Below, in pieces: positions 8,692 to 17,227 of a stretch of 64,000 nt of DNA. The notes below the pieces were generated by a model, which did no database searches, had not been told where the DNA came from, and saw only the letters and a program-made list of their open reading frames with translations. The stretch lies in contig JANQQL010000033.1 in NCBI GenBank assembly GCA_028289345.1, positions 1 to 64,000 on the forward strand. Reading direction: 5' to 3'. The DNA is from Planctomycetota bacterium (GTDB lineage Bacteria > Planctomycetota > B15-G4 > SIAN01). Position numbers and translations under genes: made by a program. Position 1 is the stretch's first letter. The number at the start of each line of letters is the position of its first letter.

Positions 8692-9505
8692 GTTCATCGA
8701 GCCGTTGTCGCCAGTGGTCCATGGATGGATGGCGAGTCAAATCGTACTGCAACGGAGTGACGGTGATGCGTTTGCGAAACAGCTCGTCGACGTCGGAACC
8801 CGCTTCCGTTTCGTGGAAGTCGAGGCCGCTCCCCGTGGCCCAATAGTAGTCGTCCCCCAGCGGACTCCGGCGCCGTTCGTAGGCATCCATGTGGCCGTGG
8901 GCGTTCATGGCGGCCACTCGCACCGGTGGCAGCTCCCCTTCGGCTTCGGTCCTCGGGAGATTCACGTTCAGACATTCGTGATTCCCCAACCCGTGGTCAA
9001 GAAGCTGAACGATCACTTGCTCGGCGTGATGAGCGGCGACGTCCCAGCGGGGGGTCCCTTTCCCCAGATGCAGACTCACCGCGATGCTCGGGATTCCCAA
9101 GAACGCTGCCTCGATCGCGGCGGCGACGGTGCCGGAGTAGATCACGTTGATCCCACAGTTGGCTCCGCTGTTCATCCCGGAGACCACCAGGTCGGGGCGG
9201 GTGCCTTCGCCGAAGCGCTCCGGCCACAGGCAGCTCAACGCCAGTTTCACGCAGTCGGCCGGGCGGCCATCCACGGCGACTCCGTGCATGCCTTCGCAGA
9301 CCCGTTCCCGGCGCACCATCAGCGGTTCATCGAAGGTGACTCCGTGACTGGTCGCGGACTGAACGGTGGACGGAGCGACCACGACGACTCCGTCGTCGGC
9401 GTCGGTCCCTTGGGGAAAGAGGCGCGAGGAATCGACCAGGGCGCGGTACAGATGGCGAAGCCCAGGTGCGTGAAGCCCATCGTCGTTGGTGAGTAGAATG
9501 CGCAT
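8648..9505 (-). CDS. surE: 5'/3'-nucleotidase SurE
   Basis: 285 residues. The N-terminal MRILLTNDDGLHAPG with the paired Asp residues is the hallmark of SurE, and later motifs fit: VVAPSTVQSATSHGVT (Ser/Asn site region), VSGMNSGANCG with the metal-binding Asn, and IYSGTVAAAIEA. The enzyme removes phosphate from nucleoside monophosphates in the cytoplasm with a divalent metal. The protein is slightly longer than the ~250 residues usual for the family. Its C-terminus is altered by the 23-bp tandem duplication. It is the first gene of a two-gene unit with the AcpH-like gene. Confidence 0.95.
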   Translation of the reverse strand: MRILLTNDDGLHAPGLRHLYRALVDSSRLFPQGTDADDGVVVVAPSTVQSATSHGVTFDEPLMVRRERVCEGMHGVAVDGRPADCVKLALSCLWPERFGEGTRPDLVVSGMNSGANCGINVIYSGTVAAAIEAAFLGIPSIAVSLHLGKGTPRWDVAAHHAEQVIVQLLDHGLGNHECLNVNLPRTEAEGELPPVRVAAMNAHGHMDAYERRRSPLGDDYYWATGSGLDFHETEAGSDVDELFRKRITVTPLQYDLTRHPSMDHWRQRLDERRGPRTMNDVGLEQ

Positions 9506-9643
9506 CCGGACATTCTTCCCGGGGAACCGTCGCCGGCTGCATCGGAATTCTGGATTTCTGCGGAGTCGAGGATGGCGTGGGCTGCCGGCGACTTCATCCG
9601 GCGAGCAGGAATCACCCGCATCGCCGGATGTCTGGCGACGGAA

Positions 9644-10054
9644 CTACTGGCTGCAGCAGGAGGACGAGGGCCGTTCGAGCCATCGGTCAAACGGGGAGTC
9701 ACTCCCTGAAGTCAGCGGCTGGCACGACACCACTCGACACTCTCCTTCCGAACATTCGAGGATCATCTCGCAGCCGTCCCCCCACGGCGTCTTCGCTTGG
9801 ACCGTGCAGCGTTGCGCCGTGACTTCGCACTTCGGCGAGTCGCAGCAAACTTCCTGGTCGGCGGCATCCACCGAACGGCATTCGACGACCACGCACTCGT
9901 CGTCGCAGCATTCCAGCGTCAACTCGCAGGCCTTGCCGTCTTCCGTGGTGCAGATCACCGTGCAGGGCATGGAGGGCGAGGATCCAGGCCCTTGGCAACA
10001 CGGACCAAACAGCGGGCTCCACCAGGTCATGAGCAGCATCCAAAGTGTGGTCAT
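9644..10054 (-). CDS. Small cysteine-rich exported protein with two internal repeats
   Basis: 136 residues containing 19 cysteines. A short hydrophobic N-terminus (MTTLWMLLMTWWSPLFG) may be an export signal. Two copies of a motif are visible: C-T-V, then C-E-x-x-L-E-C and E-C-x-V-V-x-C, at residues ~31-60 and ~82-111. The ribosome site AAAGGA lies 5-6 bases before the ATG, which supports this as a real gene. It is the last gene of the ECF sigma operon beginning at 11717, separated by 236 bp from the CpxP-like gene. A metal-binding or disulfide-rich periplasmic role is an inference; no family was recognised. Confidence 0.6.
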   Translation of the reverse strand: MTTLWMLLMTWWSPLFGPCCQGPGSSPSMPCTVICTTEDGKACELTLECCDDECVVVECRSVDAADQEVCCDSPKCEVTAQRCTVQAKTPWGDGCEMILECSEGECRVVSCQPLTSGSDSPFDRWLERPSSSCCSQ

Positions 10055-10290
10055 CGACGGTCCTTTCTTCGTGAGTCGGTGTTCGCCTCGGCGATCCCGG
10101 ATTGGGTCAACCCGTTGGATGCAAGACTCCGATCGGACCGGTGAAGTCCGTCAAAGATCGCAACGTTTTCAGATTTCTCGTGCACTCTTTCTTTGGTAGC
10201 TCACGAACTCATGGACGAGTCAAGCCAGAGGGGCCTCCAGGGCGTCCTCTGGTTCCGATGGATTCTTGAGCGGTTCGACGTGAGGTCGGT

Positions 10291-10806
10291 TCAGGGAGAC
10301 GCTGGGAACGACTCGGCACAGCACTCCCAAAGCCGGGTGACTTGCTCGGCGGTCAGCAACTCGCGAAGGTCGATCATGACGTTCACCGCTTGGGTGACTT
10401 CGGCCGCTCGAAGCTTGCCGAGTTCGTCGGTGAGCGCTTGCACGACTTCTTCGTTCAGCGCCTTCGCTGCAAGCTCTTCACTGAGTCTCTCTCGAACTGA
10501 CGCCATCTGTTCGCGCAGATCGACCAGGGATTCCGTGCACGCGGCACAGCGGCGGCGGATGGAGTCCCAGCGGTCCGCGGGAATGCCCAGTCCTTCGAGG
10601 CTCTCGGAAGTACAGCAGGGGACGGCTGATTCGTTGCACGGGTCTTGCTGACAGCCTTGCTCGGCAAACTCACAGGGGCGACGGGAAGTGGCGAGGCTGC
10701 GGATCGCACGCAACTCTTCGTCACGCTGTGCCTGCTGCAGGTAGTTCCAGCCCAGGGATGCCGTGAGGACGCCGCCCAGGGCCCAAGAAATCATGGTTGC
10801 GTTCAT
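10291..10806 (-). CDS. CpxP/CnrX-like periplasmic metal-sensor protein
   Basis: 171 residues: an N-terminal membrane helix (MISWALGGVLTASLGWNYL), a Cys-rich linker (CEFAEQGCQQDPC, then PCC), then long helices ending in LREQMASVRERLSEELAAK and an LTAEQVTRLWE segment. The LTxxQ motif and four-helix hairpin layout are those of the CpxP/Spy/CnrX heavy-metal resistance family. CnrX-type members sense metal in the periplasm and signal through an anti-sigma factor. It overlaps the preceding anti-sigma gene by ATGA and follows an ECF sigma gene, the order expected for that circuit. The Cys-rich linker is unlike typical CnrX, which binds metal with His/Met, so the metal is unknown. Confidence 0.65.
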   Translation of the reverse strand: MNATMISWALGGVLTASLGWNYLQQAQRDEELRAIRSLATSRRPCEFAEQGCQQDPCNESAVPCCTSESLEGLGIPADRWDSIRRRCAACTESLVDLREQMASVRERLSEELAAKALNEEVVQALTDELGKLRAAEVTQAVNVMIDLRELLTAEQVTRLWECCAESFPASP

Positions 10807-11138
10807 GGCGCTTCCGATCGTGGTTGGCTCATCAATGCCAGGAAGTGGGTTTCCGGCATCAGTTCGTCACGGTGCAAAATGGAAACCACTCCCAGCAGAT
10901 CCTCCGGGAGGGGGGCCGGGGAGGAGGGAGGTGATGGTCCGTCCAGGGTTCCCGCGGCGATTCCCAAAAAGCTGGCGAAACCGATCACGGCGGCGGCTCC
11001 ATGGCGCGTTCGCATCCACCAGCGCCGCCGGCGAGCGAGGGGCTTGGCCTGCGCTTCGAGGCTTCGCCAGATCGCGTCGGGGCAGCGTTCTCGATTCCAG
11101 TCAGGGACGGCTGGATTCAATCGTTTCTCGTCATTCAT
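10803..11138 (-). CDS. Putative anti-sigma factor, single-pass membrane protein
   Basis: 111 residues: ~38 cytoplasmic, rich in Arg/Trp (RRRRWWMRTRHG), one membrane helix (GAAAVIGFASFLGIAAG) and a ~50-residue Pro-rich outer part. No zinc-finger anti-sigma motif is present. The call rests on position (directly after an ECF sigma gene, 18 bp away) and topology; it resembles CnrY-type short anti-sigma factors in size. It shares ATGA with the next gene. Confidence 0.55.
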   Translation of the reverse strand: MNDEKRLNPAVPDWNRERCPDAIWRSLEAQAKPLARRRRWWMRTRHGAAAVIGFASFLGIAAGTLDGPSPPSSPAPLPEDLLGVVSILHRDELMPETHFLALMSQPRSEAP

Positions 11139-11156
11139 GAGAGTTCGTACCTCTGG

Positions 11157-11717
11157 TCATGCCGGTGGTTTCAGGCGCCGCACCTGGGCCGATTGCTCGA
11201 GTCGTCGCCGGGTTCGCGCCACTCGTGAAAGCACGGTGCTGACCGGGAGTCCGAGCACTTCTGCGATCTGCCGGTACTCGAGTTCTTCCACATCGCGCAG
11301 CAGCATCATCGCCCGAGTGGTGGGGTCCAGGTCATCGAGGATCCGGCGCACCTCCGATCGGAGCTCCTCTCGTTCGGAAATGGCGGACGGGTCTTCGCTG
11401 GCGGTGGGTTGCAGTCGATCCGCTCGGTCCTCCAGCCGAACCCGGCGGTTCGACTCCGACTCCAGTCGATGCAAGCAGGTGTTCACGGTCACGCGGTAGA
11501 GCCAGGTAGATACCTTCGCCTGACGGCGGAACTGCTTGGCCCTCTCGAAGACCTTCAAGAACACTTCCTGCACCAAGTCCTCGGCGTCCGCCAGTTCGGG
11601 CAACAAGTTGCGTGCAATCCTCCAGACCCTGTCGGCGTGAAGGGAATAGAGCTCTGCCAAAGCGGACATGTCGCCCTGACTACACCGTTGCAAGAGATTT
11701 GCGCTCGGGTCTGCCAA
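11157..11717 (-). CDS. ECF-type RNA polymerase sigma factor
   Basis: 186 residues. Region 2 is clear (ALAELYSLHADRVWRIARNL, then DAEDLVQEVFLKVFERAKQF and STWLYRVTVNTCLHRL), and region 4 reads LDDLDPTTRAMMLLRDVEELEYRQIAEVLGLPVSTVLSRVARTRRRL in overlapping pieces, a helix-turn-helix. The best start is TTG at 11717 with AAGGA six bases upstream. It heads a four-gene operon with an anti-sigma, a CpxP/CnrX-like sensor and a Cys-rich protein, and diverges from arsR. It probably activates its own operon in response to an envelope metal signal. Confidence 0.88.
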   Translation of the reverse strand: MADPSANLLQRCSQGDMSALAELYSLHADRVWRIARNLLPELADAEDLVQEVFLKVFERAKQFRRQAKVSTWLYRVTVNTCLHRLESESNRRVRLEDRADRLQPTASEDPSAISEREELRSEVRRILDDLDPTTRAMMLLRDVEELEYRQIAEVLGLPVSTVLSRVARTRRRLEQSAQVRRLKPPA

Positions 11718-11855
11718 TGGTGGTCCTTACGACTCCCGCCCCGTCACCAGTCCGGTCTCGCTGGTGCGGACTTCCCTCAGCAGACCCGTCCGAGTTGCGT
11801 GGTATCGCAGAAAAATCAAAGAGCGCGGCAAAAGGCCGGGGTCATCGACCCTGTG

Positions 11856-11874
11856 ATTTGATATTTCTAGAACT
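11856..11874. promoter_or_regulatory. Candidate ArsR operator in the divergent intergenic region
   Basis: An AT-rich island directly before the arsR ATG contains the palindrome TTCTAGAA (11865-11872) within ATATTTCTAGAACTAT. It is the only AT-rich stretch between the divergent sigma and arsR genes, and lies where autoregulating ArsR proteins bind. No clear ribosome site precedes the ATG, so the mRNA may be leaderless. Confidence 0.4.
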
Positions 11875-12219
11875 ATGGAAATAAAAAGCGCCACAACCGC
11901 CCTTTCTGCTCTGGCCCACCCCTCCCGTCTGGCGGCGTTCCGGCTGCTGGCCAAGCGTGGACCCGAAGGCATCCCTGCCGGAGAGATCGCGGCCGAGCTG
12001 GGCGTGGCCTCGCCGACCCTGTCCTTCCACCTCAGCCAGTTGGTCCACGCCGGTCTGATCGACTCGCGCCGAGAGGGGCGGACGATCTTCTACGGGCTTC
12101 GAGTGGAGGCGATCCAGGAGCTCCTGGGGTTCCTCACCGACGACTGCTGTCAGGGGCGCCCAGAGTTGTGCGCGCCGAAGCCGGTGGCTTTGCAAGATTG
12201 TCAGGAGTGCGAGCCGTGA
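11875..12219 (+). CDS. arsR: ArsR-family metalloregulator
   Basis: 114 residues with a winged helix-turn-helix: [19 protein letters not shown], then [22 protein letters not shown] as the recognition unit and [10 protein letters not shown] as the wing. Cysteines cluster at the C-terminus ([11 protein letters not shown] and DCQEC), a placement used by some ArsR proteins for arsenite or antimonite binding; the classical CxC pair in helix 3 is absent. It should repress its own operon and release DNA on metalloid binding. It overlaps the ACR3 gene by GTGA, consistent with an ars operon. Confidence 0.9.
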   Translation: MEIKSATTALSALAHPSRLAAFRLLAKRGPEGIPAGEIAAELGVASPTLSFHLSQLVHAGLIDSRREGRTIFYGLRVEAIQELLGFLTDDCCQGRPELCAPKPVALQDCQECEP

Positions 12220-13418
12220 ACGCGGCACCGAAGATGAAAGGGTTCGAGCGTCACCTGACTCTCTGGGTGGCTCTTTGCATGGTCGGGGGCATCGTGCTTG
12301 GTCGCCTGGCGCCGGGCTTTGCTCGTGTCCTCGACTCCATGACTTTGGATGTGAATGGGGCGCCAGTGGTCTCGATTCCCATTGCCATCTGCCTGTTCTT
12401 CATGATGTTTCCCATCATGGTCAAGATCGACTTCCGAGAGGTCATGGCTGCAGGCAAGAGCACTCGTCCCGTCTTGCTGACGTTGTTGCTGAACTGGGGA
12501 ATCAAGCCCTTCACCATGTTCGCGATTGCCAGCTTCTTCCTGGGCTCGGTGTTCTTGCCGTTCTTGGGCGCGGACGCGACCGACCTGGTCAAGCTGCCTT
12601 TCGGCGTCGATCTGCCAGAGGGCGCCGAGTACGGCGCGGGACAGGTGGTGATTCACGACGGGGTGAAGCAACTGCAGATTCCCCTCTGGAGAAGCTACCT
12701 CGCCGGCTGCATTCTCCTGGGGATCGCTCCCTGCACTGCCATGGTCTTGGTGTGGGGGGCCCTTGCTCGCGGAAGCAGTGGTCACACCCTGGTCATGGTG
12801 GCGATCAACTCCCTGACCATGCTGGTCCTCTACGGATTGCTGGGCGGCTGGTTACTGGGAGTGGGGCGGCTTCCCGTGCCCTGGGAAGCACTGTTGTTGT
12901 CGATGTCGATCTACGTGGCGTTGCCCCTGATCGCCGGTTACTTCACCCGTCAGTGGATCCTCGCTCGTCGCGGAGAGCAGTGGTTCCGCGAGAAGTTTCT
13001 GCGTCATTTGACCCCCGTGACGATCGGTGCTCTGTTGTTGACGCTGGTCCTGTTGTTCTCCTTCAAGGGAGACGTGATCGTTCAGAATCCCCTGACCATT
13101 CTTTGGATCGCCATTCCCCTGACGATTCAGACCCTGGTCATCTTTGCCTTGGGGTACTTTCTCGCGCGATTGTTCAAGCTCGACTACGCCGACGCGGCTC
13201 CCACTGCAATGATCGGCGCGAGCAATCACTTCGAAGTGGCCATTGCCACCGCAGCCATGCTGTTTGGACTGTGGTCCGGCGCCGCCCTCGCGACGGTGGT
13301 GGGGGTGCTCATCGAAGTGCCGCTGATGCTGGCTCTGGTGCGTTTCTGTCTAAGGACCCAGCCATGGTTCGGTCGAACGGCGCCGCCGCCGACGGTGGCA
13401 CCCAACGCTTCGACTTGA
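12216..13418 (+). CDS. ACR3-family arsenite efflux permease
   Basis: About 400 residues with ten hydrophobic segments. The first is [19 protein letters not shown], typical of ACR3, and the conserved Cys motif [14 protein letters not shown] is present, as is the late [13 protein letters not shown] segment. The family exports As(III) across the inner membrane. A ~45-residue hydrophilic insertion ([20 protein letters not shown] and following) sits before the Cys helix. The GTG at 12216, overlapping the arsR stop, is the likely start; the ATG at 12234 is an alternative. The open frame extends further upstream inside arsR, which is not credible coding. Confidence 0.92.
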   Translation: MNAAPKMKGFERHLTLWVALCMVGGIVLGRLAPGFARVLDSMTLDVNGAPVVSIPIAICLFFMMFPIMVKIDFREVMAAGKSTRPVLLTLLLNWGIKPFTMFAIASFFLGSVFLPFLGADATDLVKLPFGVDLPEGAEYGAGQVVIHDGVKQLQIPLWRSYLAGCILLGIAPCTAMVLVWGALARGSSGHTLVMVAINSLTMLVLYGLLGGWLLGVGRLPVPWEALLLSMSIYVALPLIAGYFTRQWILARRGEQWFREKFLRHLTPVTIGALLLTLVLLFSFKGDVIVQNPLTILWIAIPLTIQTLVIFALGYFLARLFKLDYADAAPTAMIGASNHFEVAIATAAMLFGLWSGAALATVVGVLIEVPLMLALVRFCLRTQPWFGRTAPPPTVAPNAST

Positions 13419-13463
13419 GGCCGCGGATCTCGACGGGCGGGGTTTGCACGGCTTGAGGGCGAG

Positions 13464-14558
13464 TCACCCTTCGATCAGGCAGTTTGCGAGATCTTGGAGC
13501 AATCGCTCGCCGCTGACGCCCTCGAGCGTTGCCCCCTCTCCTTCGTAAGTGAGCATCTGCGAGCGGAAGCCTCGCTGGGAGAAAGCTCGGTTCATCTTTT
13601 CGGCCGTGGCCTGCCAGGGCGAGTGCTCACTTCCTGCCACGTGCAGAATGGAGACGTGTCGGTAGTTTCGGGGATCAGCGGTGCCCCAAGACGTCGTCGA
13701 CGGCGGAGAGAGCAAGGTCATCGATTGAAAGAAGGATCGGGACATCCGCGAGTAGTTGATCGCGGCCCGGCAGCCTTCGCCGAATCCCAGGAGGTGAAAG
13801 TCCTCTCCCCGGATCTTGTGATCCTTCTGAACCTTCTTCAGCAAGTCTTCAAGTGCGTGGTGCGAGGGGTGAGTGAACCAGCTCCTCTCCGGAGCAATCA
13901 GAGTAAGAACGATCCAATCGGACTCGTCGAAGTCCTCGAGAATGTCCGCGAGGAAGTAGTCCGCGCTTGCTGGACCACCATCCCCGGAAGGGAAGACGAC
14001 CAAGGCGGGCGATGGTTCTGATGAGTCGTCGTTTGCAGGAAGTTGAAGGTGGTAGGCGAACTCGACCCGATTGCGCCCGAGGAACGCTTCGTATTCATGG
14101 GCGTCCGGCAACGCGAAGAGCCCCTCGTCGAGAACCGGCTGAAGGTCTTCGTCGGTGGCGATCAGGTCGTAGTTCAAACTGCCCTGATCGGCAGCATCGC
14201 GAAGGGCGTCGGCGGCTTCCTGAGTGCGGCCGAGACAGCTCAGGCTGCACGCCAAGTTGAACAACGCTGGGCCTCGATAGTCGGAGAACTGGGTGGTCCG
14301 ATGAGCGATTCGAATCGCCTCTTCATGACGATCAGCCTTGCTTAGGGCGTAGCCCAGGAGGAAGAAGGCGCGGGAGTGATAAGGATTCCGCTTCGTCACT
14401 GTTTCCAGAGCGTCGATCGCCTCGTTCCAGTCTTCCTGGTCCAAATAGCGCTGAACGCGATTCATGGTTGCGTCTTGAGCGCTGGCCAAGTTGCAGAGCA
14501 ACATGACGACGAACAGGGGCATCGCGGAACAGAGTGTGGCACAAGGCTGACGCAGCAT
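13464..14558 (-). CDS. Exported TPR protein with alpha/beta-hydrolase-like domain
   Basis: Read from ATG 14558, about 364 residues. The signal peptide is MLRQPCATLCSAMPLFVVML followed by LCNLASAQ. Residues ~25-130 contain TPR-like helices (LDQEDWNEAIDALETVTKRN, then SRAFFLLGYALSKADRHEEA). The second half has an alpha/beta-hydrolase look: ALVVFPSGDGG, then the nucleophile-elbow-like GFGEGCRAAINYS in which the usual GxSxG Ser is Glu (GFGEG), and a late HVAGSEHSPW. The missing Ser suggests a binding rather than hydrolytic role, but alignment by eye is uncertain. A longer frame to 14669 lacks a sensible signal sequence. Confidence 0.75.
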   Translation of the reverse strand: MLRQPCATLCSAMPLFVVMLLCNLASAQDATMNRVQRYLDQEDWNEAIDALETVTKRNPYHSRAFFLLGYALSKADRHEEAIRIAHRTTQFSDYRGPALFNLACSLSCLGRTQEAADALRDAADQGSLNYDLIATDEDLQPVLDEGLFALPDAHEYEAFLGRNRVEFAYHLQLPANDDSSEPSPALVVFPSGDGGPASADYFLADILEDFDESDWIVLTLIAPERSWFTHPSHHALEDLLKKVQKDHKIRGEDFHLLGFGEGCRAAINYSRMSRSFFQSMTLLSPPSTTSWGTADPRNYRHVSILHVAGSEHSPWQATAEKMNRAFSQRGFRSQMLTYEGEGATLEGVSGERLLQDLANCLIEG

Positions 14559-14772
14559 CGATCGAACTCTCCGGATCAGGAAGGGAATCCGAAGAAGGGA
14601 TGATGCTGTGCTGTGGGAGGACTCAAGGAATGGGGCAAAGAACGCGAAAGATTCCAGGGAGGGCCTCATGCACCCGAGGTGGCCCCGTCCTGGTTGGGTT
14701 GCGCGATGCGACCGAAAGGGACGACGAGTGGGGATCCGTCTCGCGTGGTGAGCCGAGTCCTTCCCCTTGGTC

Positions 14773-16350
14773 CTACCGCAGGTCGGGCTGCGGACCGGGC
14801 AAGTGAACCGGTGCGTCGAAGGTGATGGTTTCCAGGTGGCTGGTCACCGCTTGCCCCAAAGCATTGATGCCGTAGGCCTGGTAGACCTCGACGATCCCCG
14901 CAAACGCCGGGGTGACCTGCAGAGACTCCTTGCGACGCCCGGCCGCGTTCAACAGGGTCACGCCCTTGCTGAGGAAGGTCGGGGTGCCGTTGAGCTCGAT
15001 GACCGCAAGCAGGCACGGGGTCCCCGGGGCGCCTTCCAGGACGGTCAAGTTCACTTGGTCGCCGGCAAAGAAGTCGTTGCCGTTGACCTGGATGTAGAGC
15101 GGGCTCCCCGCGTGCACCGCGACCTGGCCCGAAGCGTCGCCGTTGCGGGTGTTGGCGCGAATCAAATCGCCGATTCCGTCGCCATTCACGTCACCGGCCG
15201 CGGCGACGGAGTGACGATAACGGTCCCCGGGAGAACCGTCTCGAATTTGGGCAAGGATGGAGCCGGTTTTTCCGGAAACCAGCAGCGTGCGTCGCTTCTC
15301 GTAAGAGCTGGTGGGTCCCCGAGCGTAGAACGTTCCGGTGTCAATGATCAAGTCGTTGAGGCCGTCGCCACTGATGTCCCCTGCGTTGGCAATGACCGTT
15401 CCCAGCTGCTCGTCCGCCGTCTTCCCGAAAAAGGAGTACAGGACCGTCGCATCGATTCCTGAGTAGACCCACACCGCTCCTGCGCGGCTTGCCACCGTCG
15501 AGTCATCGGGTTGGCTGATGGCGAATTCGGAATGGCCATCTCCGTTCAGATCTCCCAGTCCCGCCACCTGCAGGCCAAAACCGTCGGCTCCTTCCAAGTG
15601 ATGGATCAGGCTGCCATCGATGCCGGAGATCACTTCGACGAACGGAGCCTGAAAACGTGGCAAGGTGCTCACGATCACATCCGGCACCGAGTCGTTGTTG
15701 ACGTCCCCGGCGCCATCGACTGCCCAACCGTAGTGGTCCTCGGTGATTTCGCCTTCCCGGGAAAACAACACACTGCGATCGACTCCCGAAAACACATAGA
15801 CCCGACCTTTGCCTGCCGGGCAGGATCCCGCGTGACATCCCTGAGGCTCCGTGGCCCCGCCGGCAAAGTCTTCGACTCCATCGCCGTTGACGTCTCCAAT
15901 CGCGGCCAGGTCTGCCGGGAACCCGGAGGGCGGCGTGAATCCCCCCGGATCGAAGTCAATGGTGTCGAGGACGCTGCCGTCCACTCCTGAGTGGACGGTG
16001 AGGTCGGCGAGGGTGAGGTTGCCGACCAGGAAGTCGGGAGTGCCGTCTCCGTTCAGGTCGCCAATGCCGTCCAGCCCGCCGTCGCCGAATCCGAAGATGC
16101 CTTCGACGGCGTACAACAGCGAGCCGTCTTGCCCCGAGTAGATGTCCACCGATCCGGTGTCGAGTGCGATCCATGCCGGCGCAGAGGCGGCCACGTCGTC
16201 GAATCCGTCGTTGTTCAAATCTCCCACCCCCGTGACCGCTACTCCGAAGAAATCGTCGGCGGGCTTGGTCCACTCGTGGATCACTTTCTGAGCGGATCCC
16301 GAGGAGGAAAAGGTGGCCAGAAGGAGAGGGACGACAACAGAGCGATTCAT
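14773..16350 (-). CDS. Secreted FG-GAP (integrin-type) repeat protein
   Basis: 525 residues with signal peptide MNRSVVVPLLLATFSSSGSA. Repeats of the type VGDLNNDGFDDVAASAP, GIGDLNGDGTPDFLVG and AGDVNGDGIGDLI give at least seven FG-GAP blades, so a beta-propeller is expected. The C-terminal ~100 residues form a separate beta domain (GSPLYIQVNGNDFFAGDQVN and following) often seen in planctomycete secreted proteins. It lies back-to-back with the sigma/anti-sigma/CHAT cassette. No enzymatic motif is visible. Confidence 0.9.
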   Translation of the reverse strand: MNRSVVVPLLLATFSSSGSAQKVIHEWTKPADDFFGVAVTGVGDLNNDGFDDVAASAPAWIALDTGSVDIYSGQDGSLLYAVEGIFGFGDGGLDGIGDLNGDGTPDFLVGNLTLADLTVHSGVDGSVLDTIDFDPGGFTPPSGFPADLAAIGDVNGDGVEDFAGGATEPQGCHAGSCPAGKGRVYVFSGVDRSVLFSREGEITEDHYGWAVDGAGDVNNDSVPDVIVSTLPRFQAPFVEVISGIDGSLIHHLEGADGFGLQVAGLGDLNGDGHSEFAISQPDDSTVASRAGAVWVYSGIDATVLYSFFGKTADEQLGTVIANAGDISGDGLNDLIIDTGTFYARGPTSSYEKRRTLLVSGKTGSILAQIRDGSPGDRYRHSVAAAGDVNGDGIGDLIRANTRNGDASGQVAVHAGSPLYIQVNGNDFFAGDQVNLTVLEGAPGTPCLLAVIELNGTPTFLSKGVTLLNAAGRRKESLQVTPAFAGIVEVYQAYGINALGQAVTSHLETITFDAPVHLPGPQPDLR

Positions 16351-16624
16351 GGGGGGCCTCGCGAGTTCAAGGGCCGGACGTTGCTCGTCCGCATTTTCCG
16401 GAATCGAGCCATCACTGGTTCGGGAATCGCGACGTTCTGCCCGACAGGCTGCAAAGAAAAGCGGCTAGTAGAGGCGAAAGCGCACGTTGGGATCTCCCTT
16501 GGCGGGGGAAGACCCGGCAAGATCCCGAACAACCGATTCGTCGGAGGGGAGCCTCTTGCTGCCGCCGCGAGAGTCCGGGAGACCCTATCATCCATGGACC
16601 AGCTCGATTGACCTGCAAGGACCC

Positions 16625-17227
16625 ATGCCCGACCCCGATTCGTCCTCACCTTCCGGTTCCCATGCGGCCGATCAGGCGCTCATCGAACGGGTCCTGCAAC
16701 GGGATCCCCCGGCCTTGGAGTCGCTCATTCGGCGGTTGTCATGTGTGCCGAGGATGCTGGCGCTGAAGAACAGGCAGCATGGCCGCCCGCTGGACGACCA
16801 CGACCTGGAAGACCTGTCCCAGCAAACGATCCAAGTGATCTGGAAGAAACTTCCCAGTTTCCAAGGTCGAGCGCGACTCGAGACATGGGTCTTTCGAGTT
16901 TGCTACCTGGAGTTTCTCACCGCGCTTCGTGCGCGGCATCGCGGTTTGCGGTTGCTTGGGGACGAAACGGCCACCCTGGCCGGAGATGTCGCCCAAGAGC
17001 GTCAAGCCGATCATGAGGGATTGCTGCTTGCACTCGAAGAGCTTCCCGCCTCCGAAGAAGTGGTCGTGCGGTGCAAGCACCTGGAGGGACGGACTTTCGA
17101 AGAGATCGGGGAAATCCTCGGCGTTTCTGTCAACACGGCAAAGACTCGGTATTACCGCGGAATTCTGAAACTAAGGAGGAGACTCGGCGCGCAGAGATCC
17201 CTGGAGGCGAGGGAGAGGCAATCGTGA
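16625..17227 (+). CDS. Module A: ECF-like sigma factor of an unusual type
   Basis: 200 residues from ATG 16625 (AAGGA just upstream); the frame is open further upstream without a ribosome site. Region 2 has a distinctive extension, RRLSCVPRMLALKNRQHGRP, before HDLEDLSQQTIQVIWKKL, also present in the module B sigma. Region 4 reads LEELPASEEVVVRCKHLEG and TFEEIGEILGVSVNTAKTRYY. It should direct RNA polymerase to a module regulon. It overlaps the anti-sigma gene by GTGA, so the two are translationally coupled. Confidence 0.88.
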   Translation: MPDPDSSSPSGSHAADQALIERVLQRDPPALESLIRRLSCVPRMLALKNRQHGRPLDDHDLEDLSQQTIQVIWKKLPSFQGRARLETWVFRVCYLEFLTALRARHRGLRLLGDETATLAGDVAQERQADHEGLLLALEELPASEEVVVRCKHLEGRTFEEIGEILGVSVNTAKTRYYRGILKLRRRLGAQRSLEARERQS

